Position numbers and translations under genes: made by a program. Positions 33,875-42,546 of a DNA stretch of 64,000 nt are shown here, piece after piece. The first letter of the stretch is position 1, and the number at the start of each line of letters is the position of its first letter. The notes beneath the pieces are model-generated. The model was not told the origin of the DNA. It made no database searches and worked only from the letters and a program-made list of their open reading frames with translations. Source of the stretch: Candidatus Tectomicrobia bacterium (GTDB lineage Bacteria; UBA8248); the NCBI GenBank assembly GCA_016192135.1, contig JACPUR010000013.1, forward strand, positions 1-64,000, in the 5' to 3' direction.

Positions 33875-34746
33875 CGGATGAAATCCCGCACGAAGGGAGG
33901 CAGCACGAAGGCGGCCGTATGGATCTCGGGGGAGTAGTAGCGGGTCTTCGTCCCCCTGGGCAGGGGGCGTGGCTTGAGGCCGGCGGGGTGCTTGGCCCCC
34001 CGGGCCCCGATGAGGTAGGTCCAGTGCCCGCCCGGGTAGGTGGGCGTGGGCCCCATGAAATGCGCGGCGTGGCGGAACACCTTGCGCGCCGCCCGGGCGA
34101 TGCGGCCGATCTCCTTGCCGTCGAAGACGGGCCCCTGGGACTGGGCCACGTAGAGCCCCTCGGAGGTCAGGGCGTTCATGGCGGTGCGGAAAAAGGGGGC
34201 CTGCGTCAAGGGGCTGGCCATGCCGACCGGGTCGGTCGAGTCGACGATGATGACGTCGAAGCTGCCCCGGTTGTCCTTCATGAACTTCACTCCGTCCTGG
34301 ATGAGGACGCGGACCCGGGGATCGCCCAGCTTCGAGGAGACGGAGGGGATGTGCTCGCGGCAGGCCTCGACCACCTCGCCGTCGATCTCGACGAGGGTGA
34401 CCTCCGCGACGCCCGGGTGGAGCAGGGCCTCGCGGACGCAGCCGCCGTCCCCGCCCCCCACGATGAGCACCCGGCGGGGCCGGGGGTGGATGGAGAGGGG
34501 CACATGGACCAGCATCTCATGGTAGAAGAACTCGTCGCGCTCCGTGAACTGGACCGTGCCGTCCAGGAAGAGGGCCCGGCCCATGTCCTCGGTTTCGACG
34601 AGGGCGAGCTCCTGGAAGGGTGTCCTGGCCCAGTGGAGGACCCGCTTCACCCGGAAGGTGATGCCCGTCCCCGGCGCATGGAGCTCGGTGAACCAGAACT
34701 CCCCCTGGTGGAGGACTCCCAGGGAGGCCGAAGGCTCTTTCTTCAA
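33871..34746 (-). CDS. speE: Spermidine synthase (291 aa)
   Basis: The aminopropyltransferase transfers the aminopropyl group of decarboxylated SAM to putrescine. Motifs: [19 protein letters not shown] near residue 60, [16 protein letters not shown] near 93 for SAM binding, [12 protein letters not shown] near 165 with the catalytic Asp. The start is probably TTG at 34746, which overlaps the PvlArgDC stop by 4 nt; TTG at 34752 is an alternative. No ATG precedes the conserved region. The 3' end overlaps SpeB. Confidence 0.93.
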   Translation of the reverse strand: MKKEPSASLGVLHQGEFWFTELHAPGTGITFRVKRVLHWARTPFQELALVETEDMGRALFLDGTVQFTERDEFFYHEMLVHVPLSIHPRPRRVLIVGGGDGGCVREALLHPGVAEVTLVEIDGEVVEACREHIPSVSSKLGDPRVRVLIQDGVKFMKDNRGSFDVIIVDSTDPVGMASPLTQAPFFRTAMNALTSEGLYVAQSQGPVFDGKEIGRIARAARKVFRHAAHFMGPTPTYPGGHWTYLIGARGAKHPAGLKPRPLPRGTKTRYYSPEIHTAAFVLPPFVRDFIR

Positions 34747-35210
34747 TTCCAAAGCACCACGGCCGCGAAGGCGGCACCGGTCTTCACGACCCTGTGCTCG
34801 CAGGCGATGCTCTTGACCGCGCGGACGGCCTGGCCCCGGAACTTCATCCCCTCCTCGGCCATCCGGCGCACCTTCTCCTCCACCGCGCCGCGCGGGGCGA
34901 GGTCGTGGTACTCCATGATGAGGCCGCAGTGGTCCGGGTCCTCGGGGTAGGCGATGGAGACGGCCGCCGTCAGCACCTGGCCCGGCTCCGCCGAGGTGAT
35001 GGCGGAGTAGGCCACCGGCACGAGCGCGCCCTGGGGCAGGCGCACGGGGGCGATCTCCTGGCAGTGCGGGGGCAGGATGCTGCTCATCCGCACCAGGTTG
35101 GTGTTGCCGACGCCGGCGTTCAGGAGGGCTCCGTCGAACGCGTTGAGCTCGGTGAAGCCCTCGGCGCAGCCGGCCACGAGATAGTATTTGGTCGGGGTGG
35201 CGAAGATCAT
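34743..35210 (-). CDS. Pyruvoyl-dependent arginine decarboxylase (155 aa)
   Basis: PvlArgDC decarboxylates arginine to agmatine and self-cleaves to form its pyruvoyl group. The self-cleavage serine lies in VRMSSILPP near residue 42, giving beta and alpha chains, and the alpha-chain core [15 protein letters not shown] follows. The length matches the family. It lies between SpeD and SpeE in one strand-consistent, overlapping operon. This PLP-independent route is common in archaea and scattered bacteria and replaces biosynthetic SpeA here. Confidence 0.94.
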   Translation of the reverse strand: MIFATPTKYYLVAGCAEGFTELNAFDGALLNAGVGNTNLVRMSSILPPHCQEIAPVRLPQGALVPVAYSAITSAEPGQVLTAAVSIAYPEDPDHCGLIMEYHDLAPRGAVEEKVRRMAEEGMKFRGQAVRAVKSIACEHRVVKTGAAFAAVVLWN

Positions 35211-35240
35211 CGCTTGTCTCCCCCTCCGGGAAAAGCCTCG

Positions 35241-35663
35241 TTAAAGGGCCGGCTCGCGCCATTGGGTGGGAAAGAGGCCCTTCGCGGGGGAGAAGCTGGA
35301 GCCCTCCTCCACCGCGGGAGCCAGCACGCCGCGCTCGACTTCCTTCGCTTCCACGGTCATGGCGCCGAACCTCTCCTCGAGGTGGCGGATGGCCCCCTCG
35401 CAGTCCACCGGGCCGCACGAGAAGTAGTCCACGGCCGCGTAGCCGTGCTCGGGCCAGGTATGGACGGCGAGATGGCTCTCGGACACGACGACCACGCCGC
35501 TCACCCCGTGCGGGCTGAACATGTGGAACACGCTCTGCACGATGGTGGCGCCGCTCACCACTGCGGCCTCGCGCATGTACCGCTCGATCAGCCCCTGATC
35601 ATTGAGCACGTCCCTGTCGCAATCGTAGAACTCAGCAAGGATGTGGCGGCCCAACGAGTTCAA
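35241..35663 (-). CDS. speD: S-adenosylmethionine decarboxylase, prokaryotic class (140 aa)
   Basis: It makes decarboxylated SAM for SpeE. The pyruvoyl serine lies in the SESHLAVHTWPEHGYAAVD motif near residue 61, and CGPVDCEGAIRHLEERF follows. The start is TTG at 35663 with GGAGGA about six bases upstream; no ATG fits. The C-terminal extension after residue 115 is unconserved. It lies 30 nt upstream of PvlArgDC and is the first biosynthetic gene of the polyamine operon. Confidence 0.93.
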   Translation of the reverse strand: MNSLGRHILAEFYDCDRDVLNDQGLIERYMREAAVVSGATIVQSVFHMFSPHGVSGVVVVSESHLAVHTWPEHGYAAVDYFSCGPVDCEGAIRHLEERFGAMTVEAKEVERGVLAPAVEEGSSFSPAKGLFPTQWREPAL

Positions 35664-35730
35664 GGCTTCCTCCTCCCATCCCGGGCGAGTGGGGCGACCG
35701 CCCCTTCTCCGTCTCTACGATCCGGCTTCG

Positions 35731-36330
35731 CTAGAAGCTGGGCGGAGCCGAAATCCACAGCAGCTTGGCCCGTTCCTCGAACGGATTCCAGACCTTATGG
35801 CTCCGGTCGGCCACCAGGTAGAACCATTCCCCCCGCTTCACGGGGCTCTGGCGCCGGCCGTACTGCACCATGACCTTCCCCTGCAGCACGTACCCAAATT
35901 CCTCTCCCGCGTGGGCGCGCTCCTCGATCCCCTGCTCCGGATCGAGCGTCACCAGGGCGGGCTCCATGTTGCAGTTCGCCGCCCCCGGGACCATCAGCTC
36001 GAAGGCGGCCACATCGGGATAGGTGTCCGCGTTCGTGCAATCGGCGGGGCCGAAGGCGACGCGCGCCTCGGACTGCCCGCGGAAGAATTCGACGATGTCG
36101 GTGTCCAGCGCCCGGAGAATCCCCATGAGACTCTCCAGCGAGGGGGACGTGAGGTCCCGCTCGAGCTGGCTGATGAAACCCTTCGTCAGATTCGAGCGGT
36201 GGGCCAGCTCCTCCTGAGTGAGGCTATAGGCCATCCGGAGATCCCGGATCCGCTCGCCGACCTGGAGCCTCCCTTCCCCGTCCCGCGGGACCGGCTCCTT
36301 CATCCGCCTCCCGTTGGCTGTGGAGGCCAT
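35731..36330 (-). CDS. XRE-family regulator with C-terminal cupin (199 aa)
   Basis: A one-component regulator with a helix-turn-helix near residues 22-75 (IRDLRMAYSLTQEELAHRSNLTKGFISQLERDLTSPSLESL). Its C-terminal cupin sensor lies at about 115-195 (EERAHAGEEFGYVLQGKVMV). This is the PuuR/HTH-cupin architecture that often controls polyamine or amino-acid genes. It lies just upstream of speD on the same strand, so it is the likely repressor of the polyamine operon. The start at 36330 gives the full HTH; an ATG at 36303 is a shorter alternative. Confidence 0.88.
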   Translation of the reverse strand: MASTANGRRMKEPVPRDGEGRLQVGERIRDLRMAYSLTQEELAHRSNLTKGFISQLERDLTSPSLESLMGILRALDTDIVEFFRGQSEARVAFGPADCTNADTYPDVAAFELMVPGAANCNMEPALVTLDPEQGIEERAHAGEEFGYVLQGKVMVQYGRRQSPVKRGEWFYLVADRSHKVWNPFEERAKLLWISAPPSF

Positions 36331-36646
36331 CTTTCAACTCCTTCCTCGGCGCGCCCGTCGCGGCCCGGCGGAGCCCCGGGGCGCCTCATCCGCCCGGGCC
36401 AGAACCCTGCCGCCCGGTTTGTTTAATATACCAAACACGCCGGGAGCGTTTCCCTAAACCCGAAGCGAAGCTTATATATAGCCATTCGGCGGGCATGTCA
36501 ACGAAAAATGCGGCGGCTGGCACGGAAAATCGAGGTTTTTTCGGGGGAAGGGGACCGAAGGGAAAATGGCGCCAGAAAACAAGGTTTTTCAGGCGGCGGG
36601 CGGGCTCCCGCCTGCGCGTCTCAAGCCGAAATGCCCGCCAAAGGGC
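36331..36646. other. Intergenic region upstream of the XRE regulator (316 nt)
   Basis: No gene is supported. It separates the ABC operon from the regulator. It contains the AT-rich imperfect palindrome at 36421-36436, a TTATATATAG stretch near 36471-36480, and a GC-rich hairpin at 36590-36614 without a T-run. Confidence 0.5.
36421..36436. promoter_or_regulatory. Candidate operator GTTTAATATACCAAAC
   Basis: Imperfect dyad (GTTT...AAAC arms) about 90 nt upstream of the XRE-cupin regulator in a GC-rich region. GTTTAATATATTAAAC-like sites are typical operators for HTH-cupin repressors, so autoregulation is plausible. Confidence 0.5.
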
Positions 36647-37717
36647 TCAGTTCATGCGCTCGCCCGTGCCCCCGTCGAAAAGGTGGAAGCCCGCCTCCTC
36701 CAGGGAAAAGGTGACGCCGCTCCCCGGCGAGAGCTGGAGCTCGGGGGAGACCTTGACCACCAGGGAGGCATCCCCGCCGTAGTCGAAGAAGACGAGGGTC
36801 TCGTCCCCCAGGGGCTCGGTCAGGATGACGCGGCCCGGCTGGGCGCCCTTCCCGACCCGGACATGCTCGGCCCGGATTCCGAGGGTGATCTCCTCCTCCT
36901 TCCGGGGGAGGCGCACCCCGGCCGGGAGGAGCAGGTCGATGTTCTTGCCCCGGAAGCGGAGCCGGCCGTTCTCCTCCTCCACCCCTCCCCGAATGAAATT
37001 CATGGTGGGGGTGCCGAAGAAACCGGCGACGAACTGGTTGGCCGGCCGACGGTAGATCTCGAGGGGCCCGCCCACCTGCTGGATGTGCCCCCCCCGCATG
37101 ACCACGATGCGGTCGGCCATGGTCATGGCCTCGGCCTGGTCGTGGGTGACGTAGACGAAGGTGGCCCTGAGGCGCTCGTGGAGGTGCTTGAGCTCGGTCC
37201 GCATGTCGAGGCGGAGCTTGGCGTCCAGGCTGGAGAGAGGCTCGTCCATCAGGAAGACGGCCGGATTGGTCACGATGGTGCGCGCCAGCGCCACCCGCTG
37301 GGCCTCCCCGCCCGAGCACTGGGAAGGGCGCTTCTCGAGCAGGGGGGCGATGTGCATGGCCGTCGCCGCCTGGAGCACCCGGCTGCGGACCTCCTCGCCG
37401 CGGGTATTTTTGACCCGGAGGCCGAAGGCGATGTTTTCGAAGACAGTCATGTGGGGGAAGAGGGCCAGGTCCTGGAACACCATGCCCAGGCCCCGCTCGC
37501 CGGGCTCGATCTCGTTCACCACCCGGTCACCGATGACGATCTCCCCGCTGGTGGGAGTTTCGAGGCCCGAGATCATGTTCAGGGTAGTCGTCTTCCCGCA
37601 GCCCGACGGCCCCACCATGATGAGGAACTCGCCGTCCCGGATCTCGAGGTTGACCCCGTCCACGGCGGTCACCCGCCCGAACTGCTTCACCAGGTTTCTC
37701 AGCACGATCTGCGCCAC
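36647..37717 (-). CDS. CUT1-type carbohydrate ABC transporter ATPase (356 aa)
   Basis: A MalK/UgpC-like importer ATPase: Walker A GPSGCGKTT near residue 38, Q-loop FQDLALFPHMTV near 83, Walker B VFLMDEPLSSLDAKLR near 155, and H-loop THDQAEAM near 190. The C-terminal OB/TOBE regulatory region begins near residue 240. The signature reads CSGGEAQRVALAR rather than the usual LSGGQRQR, a variant that retains the SGG. GTG start at 37717 with AGGGGG upstream. It is the last gene of the binding protein-permease-permease-ATPase operon. Confidence 0.9.
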   Translation of the reverse strand: MAQIVLRNLVKQFGRVTAVDGVNLEIRDGEFLIMVGPSGCGKTTTLNMISGLETPTSGEIVIGDRVVNEIEPGERGLGMVFQDLALFPHMTVFENIAFGLRVKNTRGEEVRSRVLQAATAMHIAPLLEKRPSQCSGGEAQRVALARTIVTNPAVFLMDEPLSSLDAKLRLDMRTELKHLHERLRATFVYVTHDQAEAMTMADRIVVMRGGHIQQVGGPLEIYRRPANQFVAGFFGTPTMNFIRGGVEEENGRLRFRGKNIDLLLPAGVRLPRKEEEITLGIRAEHVRVGKGAQPGRVILTEPLGDETLVFFDYGGDASLVVKVSPELQLSPGSGVTFSLEEAGFHLFDGGTGERMN

Positions 37718-37743
37718 GCGGCGCCCCCCTTCTGAAAAACGCC

Positions 37744-38691
37744 CTACTTGCGAATCATGCCGAAACTGAAGCCCTTGATCAGGTGCTTCTGGATCAGGAT
37801 GCCCAGCACGACCACCGGGATGGTGATGACCGTCCCGATGGCGGCCTGGGGGCCGTAGAGCCTCCCCTCGACGGCGCTCTGGAACTTATTGAGCAGGATG
37901 GGGAGGGTCGTCACCTTCGGGTGCGTCAGGGTGAGGGCCAGCAGGAACTCGCTCCAGTTCAGGATGAAGATGAAGAGGAAGGTGACCACCATCCCCGAGG
38001 CCACCAGGGGGAGCACCACCCGGCGGAGGGTGTAGATGCGCCCGGCGCCCATCATCCGGGCCGCGTGCTCCAGGGTGTAGGGCACCTCGTCGATGAAGCT
38101 CAGCATCATCCAGATGACGAACGGGAGCGTGGTTGCCGTGTAGAGAGACCCCAGGCCCGTGTAGGAATCGAAGAAGCTGATCCGGGCGCCGAAGAGCACG
38201 TCCGTCGTGTAGGGGATCATGATGGCGTAGTACATGAGGATGGGGATGGCGATGACGATGGGAGGCACCATCCGGATGGTCAGGATGAGGTAGCGGAAGT
38301 TCCGGCCCCCGACGCCGAAGCGCGAGACGGAGTAGGCCAGGAAGGTTCCCAGCAGCAGCGAGATGAGGGAGCTGACCGTACAGATGAGGAGCGAGTCGTA
38401 CATCGCCCCCCAGATGCTGAACACCTGCTCGGAGGCCTCGCGGCTCAGGCCCTCGGACAGTGTGCTGAAGGCGAAGATCTGACGGTAGTTGTAGAGCGTG
38501 GGATAGTGCGGATACCAGTGGGGCGGCCAGGTCACCCACTCACCCGCGTCCTTGAAGGAGGTGGCCAGCATCCAATAGATGGGGAACATGACGAAGAGCG
38601 TCCACGCCAGGAGGGCCGCGTGGCGGAACCACCAGAACAGGTGATGGCGCCGGGCGAAGGAGGCCCGCGCCCCCGGGGCGGCGGCCATCAT
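37744..38691 (-). CDS. CUT1-type carbohydrate ABC permease, MalG-like (315 aa)
   Basis: Second permease of the operon. It has a cytoplasmic N-terminus, six predicted spans (first near 27-45, LLAWTLFVMFPIYWMLATSF), a large periplasmic loop near 50-100 and the EAA loop HAARMMGAGRIYTLRRVVLPL near residue 215. The ATG at 38691 overlaps the previous permease's stop by 4 nt. The frame is open further upstream but that is the MalF coding region. Confidence 0.9.
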   Translation of the reverse strand: MMAAAPGARASFARRHHLFWWFRHAALLAWTLFVMFPIYWMLATSFKDAGEWVTWPPHWYPHYPTLYNYRQIFAFSTLSEGLSREASEQVFSIWGAMYDSLLICTVSSLISLLLGTFLAYSVSRFGVGGRNFRYLILTIRMVPPIVIAIPILMYYAIMIPYTTDVLFGARISFFDSYTGLGSLYTATTLPFVIWMMLSFIDEVPYTLEHAARMMGAGRIYTLRRVVLPLVASGMVVTFLFIFILNWSEFLLALTLTHPKVTTLPILLNKFQSAVEGRLYGPQAAIGTVITIPVVVLGILIQKHLIKGFSFGMIRK

Positions 38692-39668
38692 CCTGCCTCC
38701 CGCTGCAGGGCCGCCCGTTCGCGCACGAGCAGGTAGATTCCGCAGTAAATGAGGGCCGCGAACATCACGAGCAGCAGGATGGAGGCGGCCGCCCCGAAGC
38801 CGAACTTGTTGAACTGCCACACTTGGCGCCACAGGTAGAAGGCCACGGTTTGGGTCGAGTTGCCAGGTCCCCCGAAGGTGAGCAGCACCGCCTGGTCGAA
38901 GACCTTGAGCGCCTCCATCGAGCGGATGACCACCGCGATCACGATGACCGGCTTGAGTAGCGGGAGCTGCACCCGCCAGAAGATCTGCCACCGGCTCGCG
39001 CCCAGGATGCGCGCCGCCCGGATGAGCTGCGGCGGCAGCGCCGAGAAGCCCGACAGGAAAATGAGGAAAGTCAGCGAGGTCCACTGCCACACGTCGGCCA
39101 GGATGATGGCCCACTGGGCGGCGATGGGGTGGGAGAGCCAGCGCACGCGGGGATCCCCGCCGAAGGCCTCGATGAAGGGAGCCAGGATCTCGTTCAGCGG
39201 CCCCGAGTCGATGTAGATCATCGAGAAGTTGTAGCCCACCACCACCGGCACCACCATCATCGGGACGAGGAACACGGTGATGTAGAAGCGCCGCCCCCGG
39301 AACTGCTGGGCGCAGAGCATGGCGAGGCAGAAGCCGATGAGGAGCTCCAGCAAGACGGCCACGCCGGCGAAATAGAAGGTCCGGGCCAGCGCCCACCAGA
39401 ACGCCGCGTCCGCCATGACGTCGAAGTAGTTGTCGAAGCCCTGGAAGAAGGCCTGCTCGAAGGGCCGGTTGGCCCGCCACTTGAGGAGGCTGATGTAGAG
39501 CGTGAGGGCGAAGGGCACCGCCAGCAGGAGGAGGAACATCGCTTCCACGAGGACGAAGGGGATGAGGCGAAAGACGCGCTCCCGTGCCAGCCACGCCCCC
39601 AGGCCGCCCCGCGCGGCGCGTGTGCCCTTTGCCGTCCCGCCCGCGGGGCGGGCCTCGGCCTCAGCCAT
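38688..39668 (-). CDS. CUT1-type carbohydrate ABC permease, MalF-like (326 aa)
   Basis: First permease of the importer. It has a positively charged N-terminus, six predicted spans, and the EAA loop LIRAARILGASRWQIFWRVQLPLLKP near residue 224. The substrate cannot be told from sequence; the family imports sugars, polyols and glycerol phosphodiesters. It ends inside the start of the MalG-like gene, so both are co-translated. Confidence 0.9.
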   Translation of the reverse strand: MAEAEARPAGGTAKGTRAARGGLGAWLARERVFRLIPFVLVEAMFLLLLAVPFALTLYISLLKWRANRPFEQAFFQGFDNYFDVMADAAFWWALARTFYFAGVAVLLELLIGFCLAMLCAQQFRGRRFYITVFLVPMMVVPVVVGYNFSMIYIDSGPLNEILAPFIEAFGGDPRVRWLSHPIAAQWAIILADVWQWTSLTFLIFLSGFSALPPQLIRAARILGASRWQIFWRVQLPLLKPVIVIAVVIRSMEALKVFDQAVLLTFGGPGNSTQTVAFYLWRQVWQFNKFGFGAAASILLLVMFAALIYCGIYLLVRERAALQREAG

Positions 39669-39734
39669 GATTCCGCCTCGGGGCCCCCGCCCCCGCCCGG
39701 CGTGCCCGGGAGGGGGCGGGCGGCCGAAATTGGC

Positions 39735-41195
39735 CTACTTGAACTTGTCGATGTAGATGCCGCTCTCGACGCTCTGCCGCCAGGCCTTGACCTGGTAGGA
39801 GCGGCCGATGTCGCTCGTGACCTTGTTCCAGCCGGCCTCGATCCGCTTGGCGGCCTCCTCGGCCGTGTTGTTGTTGTTCATCACGTCGGCCAGGTTCTTG
39901 TCGAGGATGTTGAAGTACTCGTAGTTGCCCTCGATCATGAGGAGCGAGACGGCGTTCTTTGAGTTCTCCATCGTGACCTTGAGGAACTCCTCGCCGAACT
40001 TCTTCTTGATCCCCTCATGCTTGAAGTTCGTCTCCCGGAAGGGGTCCCAGAAGCCGCGCGGATGGGCGATGGCGTCGTCGCCCACGCTCGGGCTGGTGAA
40101 CCACTGGATGAACCAGTAGGCCAGCTCGGGATGCTTGCTGTAGGCACTCACCATGTAGCCGGTGCCCGCCGCCTGGGGGGCGCGGCGCACGACCTTGCCG
40201 CCCCGCTCCACCCCCGGGATGAGACAGGGGAGCTGCTTGCCCTTCACCACGCTCTTGGGATTCGCGTTGCCGAAACCCACGATGGAGGGGAAGGACACGA
40301 TCGAGAAAGCCTGGCCGCTGGCCCAGAAGGGATAGATTTGCGGGGTGCCCCAGCCCTGCACGTCGGGGGGCATATACTTCACGCTGGAGGCGAAGTTCCG
40401 GATGGCCTGAATGCCGGCCGGGGTGTTGATCTGGGGCTTCATGTCCTTGTCGAAGAGCAAGTGCCCGGCCATGTACATGGGGAAATGGCGGTAGGAGAAG
40501 TTGATGCTCCGGTAGGCCAGGGCGCCATAGAGGTCCTGGTCGAACTTCATCCCCCAGCGCGTCTGGCCCTTCTTCGTGTGGAAGAAGGCCGCCATCTGCT
40601 CCCACTCTTGGACGGTGTCGGGGCAGCCGGGGTCCTTGCCGAACTTGGCCCGGTACTCGGCCTTGGCCTGCGGATTCTCCACGATGTCCTTGCGCAGCAC
40701 GAGCATCAGGTGGTCGCCGTCCAACACCATGTTGACCAGCTTGCCCTGGTAGAATTGCTGATAGGAGAGGCCGGGCGCCACGCCGGAGAAATCGGGTTTG
40801 CCCCTCGTGGCGAACGCGTCCATCGGCAGGACGACCTTCGCCCCCACGCCGTCCGGCGCGGTGTAGGGGAAGTCGTTGAAGAGGTCGAACTGGCCCGTCT
40901 TGGCCACCGACTCGGCCATGATCTTGGCCGGGATATCGGTGTAGCCCAGGGGCACGATGTTGAACTTCACCCCGGTGAGCTCGGTCCACTTCTTCGCGAA
41001 ATCCGGGAAGGAGTTGTTGTAGAGGGAGCTCAAGAGGATGGTGAGCTGGGGATTCTGGAGGCTCTTTTTCTTGACGTAGTCCTTCGCCCCCTGGATGGCC
41101 CGCTCCGCCACCGGATCGGACGCCGCCCAGGCGGGCCCGGCCGCCAGCGCCAGGGCGATGGCGAGGCCGAGGACTTTCAGCAGTGTGCCTTTCAT
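39735..41195 (-). CDS. Family 1 extracellular solute-binding protein (486 aa)
   Basis: The binding protein of the CUT1 importer: signal peptide to about residue 24 (LAAGPAWAA), then PQLTILLSSLYNNSFPDFAKKWTELTGVKFNIVPL, GQFDLFNDFPYTAPDGVGAKVVLPMDAF near residue 100, and a C-terminal helical region. It is long for a sugar SBP (486 residues). The gene is upstream of both permeases and the ATPase on the same strand, giving the classic order. The promoter should lie in 41196-41491, opposite the glutaredoxin. Confidence 0.9.
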   Translation of the reverse strand: MKGTLLKVLGLAIALALAAGPAWAASDPVAERAIQGAKDYVKKKSLQNPQLTILLSSLYNNSFPDFAKKWTELTGVKFNIVPLGYTDIPAKIMAESVAKTGQFDLFNDFPYTAPDGVGAKVVLPMDAFATRGKPDFSGVAPGLSYQQFYQGKLVNMVLDGDHLMLVLRKDIVENPQAKAEYRAKFGKDPGCPDTVQEWEQMAAFFHTKKGQTRWGMKFDQDLYGALAYRSINFSYRHFPMYMAGHLLFDKDMKPQINTPAGIQAIRNFASSVKYMPPDVQGWGTPQIYPFWASGQAFSIVSFPSIVGFGNANPKSVVKGKQLPCLIPGVERGGKVVRRAPQAAGTGYMVSAYSKHPELAYWFIQWFTSPSVGDDAIAHPRGFWDPFRETNFKHEGIKKKFGEEFLKVTMENSKNAVSLLMIEGNYEYFNILDKNLADVMNNNNTAEEAAKRIEAGWNKVTSDIGRSYQVKAWRQSVESGIYIDKFK

Positions 41196-41351
41196 CCCTC
41201 AATCCTCCTTCGGTGGAAGACCATACCCTCGGCCGGGGCCGCGGCCACCTCCCCGGGCCCGACGGGCTCCAGCGGACACTCACAGAATTCCCCGGCCCAA
41301 CCAGCGGAGAAAACCCCTGGGCCCGGAATAAAAACAATCGCACCGATGTTG

Positions 41352-41369
41352 GAATGCTATTTTGCATTC
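41352..41369. promoter_or_regulatory. Inverted repeat GAATGC-N6-GCATTC between divergent genes
   Basis: A perfect 6-bp dyad with an AT-rich 6-nt spacer (TATTTT) in the 296-nt gap between the SBP operon and the glutaredoxin-selenoprotein operon. It has the form of an operator and could serve both directions. Confidence 0.45.
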
Positions 41370-41491
41370 TCTGCGGAGTCAATCCCCGGGCGGGGGTGCG
41401 GGTGACGCAGCGCAGGCGTCCCTGCTATCTTCTCTGACGGCCCGGGTCCGGAACCGGAGCCCGCTGGATTGACGCGCACGGGAGGGATTCC

Positions 41492-41755
41492 ATGCCCTAC
41501 GAGATCGAGATGTACACCACCAATCCCTGCCCCTTCTGCCTGGCGGCGAAGAACCTCCTCCAGAAGCGGGGCCTGAAATGGAAGGAGCACCTCGTTTTCG
41601 GCGGCACCCCCGAGTGGGCCGCCATGATGAAGCGGACGAACGGCAAGACCGTCCCCCAGGTTATCATCAACGGCGAGGTGATCGGCGGCTTCCCCGAACT
41701 GTCCGCGCTGGACAAGGAGGACCGCCTGAAGGAGCTGGCGAACGGGAGAGAGTAA
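41492..41755 (+). CDS. Glutaredoxin, Grx3-like (87 aa)
   Basis: A thioredoxin-fold thiol-disulphide oxidoreductase using glutathione or a comparable thiol. The active site is CPFC (residues 13-16, TTNPCPFCLAAKNLLQK), with TVPQVIINGEVIGGFPEL near residue 52 as the cis-proline and GSH-binding region. GGAGGG precedes the ATG. It ends 16 nt before the selenoprotein candidate, so the pair is an operon and the glutaredoxin probably supplies reducing power to the peroxidase-like protein. Confidence 0.9.
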   Translation: MPYEIEMYTTNPCPFCLAAKNLLQKRGLKWKEHLVFGGTPEWAAMMKRTNGKTVPQVIINGEVIGGFPELSALDKEDRLKELANGRE

Positions 41756-41771
41756 AAAGGGGAGTTCACGC

Positions 41772-42350
41772 ATGGTCTGGATCCGTACGATCCCGGAAGA
41801 CGAAGCGACGGGGATGCTCAAGCGGTATTATGAGGGAGCGAGGAAGAGCCGGGGCTTCCTCTCCGAGCGGATTACGGTTTTCAGCATCAAGGAAAACAAC
41901 CTTCGGGCCAACCAGACGTTGACTTCCACCCTGATGGAAGGCGAATCGGGGCTTTCCAGGCCCGAGAAGGAGATGATTGCCGTCCGGGTGTCCGCCTTGA
42001 ACCACTGTCATTACTGAACGGTGTCGCACGGGCAGGCGCTCGTTCAGCTGACCGCGGATGTGAACCTTCCCGTGGCCATTGAAAACGGGGACTTTGAAGG
42101 GCTCGGCCGCAGAATGCAGGCCGTTCTGCCATACGTGGAGAAACTCACTCTGCGCCCGGGCGAGATGGCTGAGGAAGACCTCGGGCCTCTGCGCGAAGCG
42201 GGGCTGTCCGACGAGGACATTCTCGATATGGTGATGATCGCCAGCTATTACGGCTACATCAACCGCGTCGTGGACGCCCTCGGCGTCCGCTTGTCCGCGG
42301 AGCAGGAGAAGCGGCAGGAGGAAATTGCCCTTTCGCGCAGCCGGGGGTGA
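41772..42350 (+). CDS. AhpD/carboxymuconolactone decarboxylase-like selenoprotein candidate with in-frame TGA (192 aa)
   Basis: Two adjacent in-frame segments join across TGA at 42015-42017. Residues 1-81 end NHCHY and the downstream part begins TVSHGQAL. Reading TGA as selenocysteine gives C79-H-Y-U82-T-V-S-H86, the exact CxxCxxxH redox motif of AhpD-like proteins with the second cysteine replaced. Both halves belong to one AhpD-type helical domain (RPEKEMIAVRVSALN before, LSDEDILDMVMIASYYGYINRVVDAL after). A stem pairing CTGAACG (42014-42020) with CGTTCAG (42041-42047) spans the TGA, as expected for a bacterial SECIS, although the exact fold is not resolved. GGAG precedes the ATG. It could instead be a nonsense-mutated gene, but the position makes that unlikely. 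YqeC at 50077 shows that this organism handles selenium. Confidence 0.82.
42014..42047 (+). promoter_or_regulatory. Candidate SECIS stem-loop at the TGA codon
   Basis: CTGAACG (42014-42020) and CGTTCAG (42041-42047) form a perfect 7-bp stem containing the TGA. Further pairs (GTG with CGC; GC with GC around ACGG) can extend it with single-base bulges. The TGA-to-loop distance of about 10 nt is shorter than usual for bacterial SECIS elements, so the active fold may be different. Confidence 0.5.
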
Positions 42351-42546
42351 GGGCGGCCCCCCGTGGGCCCCCAAGAGGGACAAGCCTTCTTTTGAGTGGC
42401 GATGCCCGCCCGCGCCAGGGCGCTGGGGCGGAGGGGGCCTGCCCCCTGCCCGTTTCTGCCGCACATTTCCCCCTCTCCCCCTTCCCCCTCCCCGCCAAAA
42501 GGGCTAGGCTTGGGGCCTCCTGACAACGCGAGCCGGAGGAAGCGCC

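Noticed and set aside
36590-36614. Terminator of the CUT1 operon
   Set aside because: The CAGGCGG/CCGCCTG hairpin exists but the transcript would carry an A-run, not a U-run, after it in the relevant direction.
41772-42350. Nonsense-mutated pseudogene
   Set aside because: The stop falls exactly on a redox-motif cysteine position, both halves are intact and in frame, and a selenium-related gene is nearby; selenocysteine is the better explanation, pending the SECIS and Sec-machinery checks.
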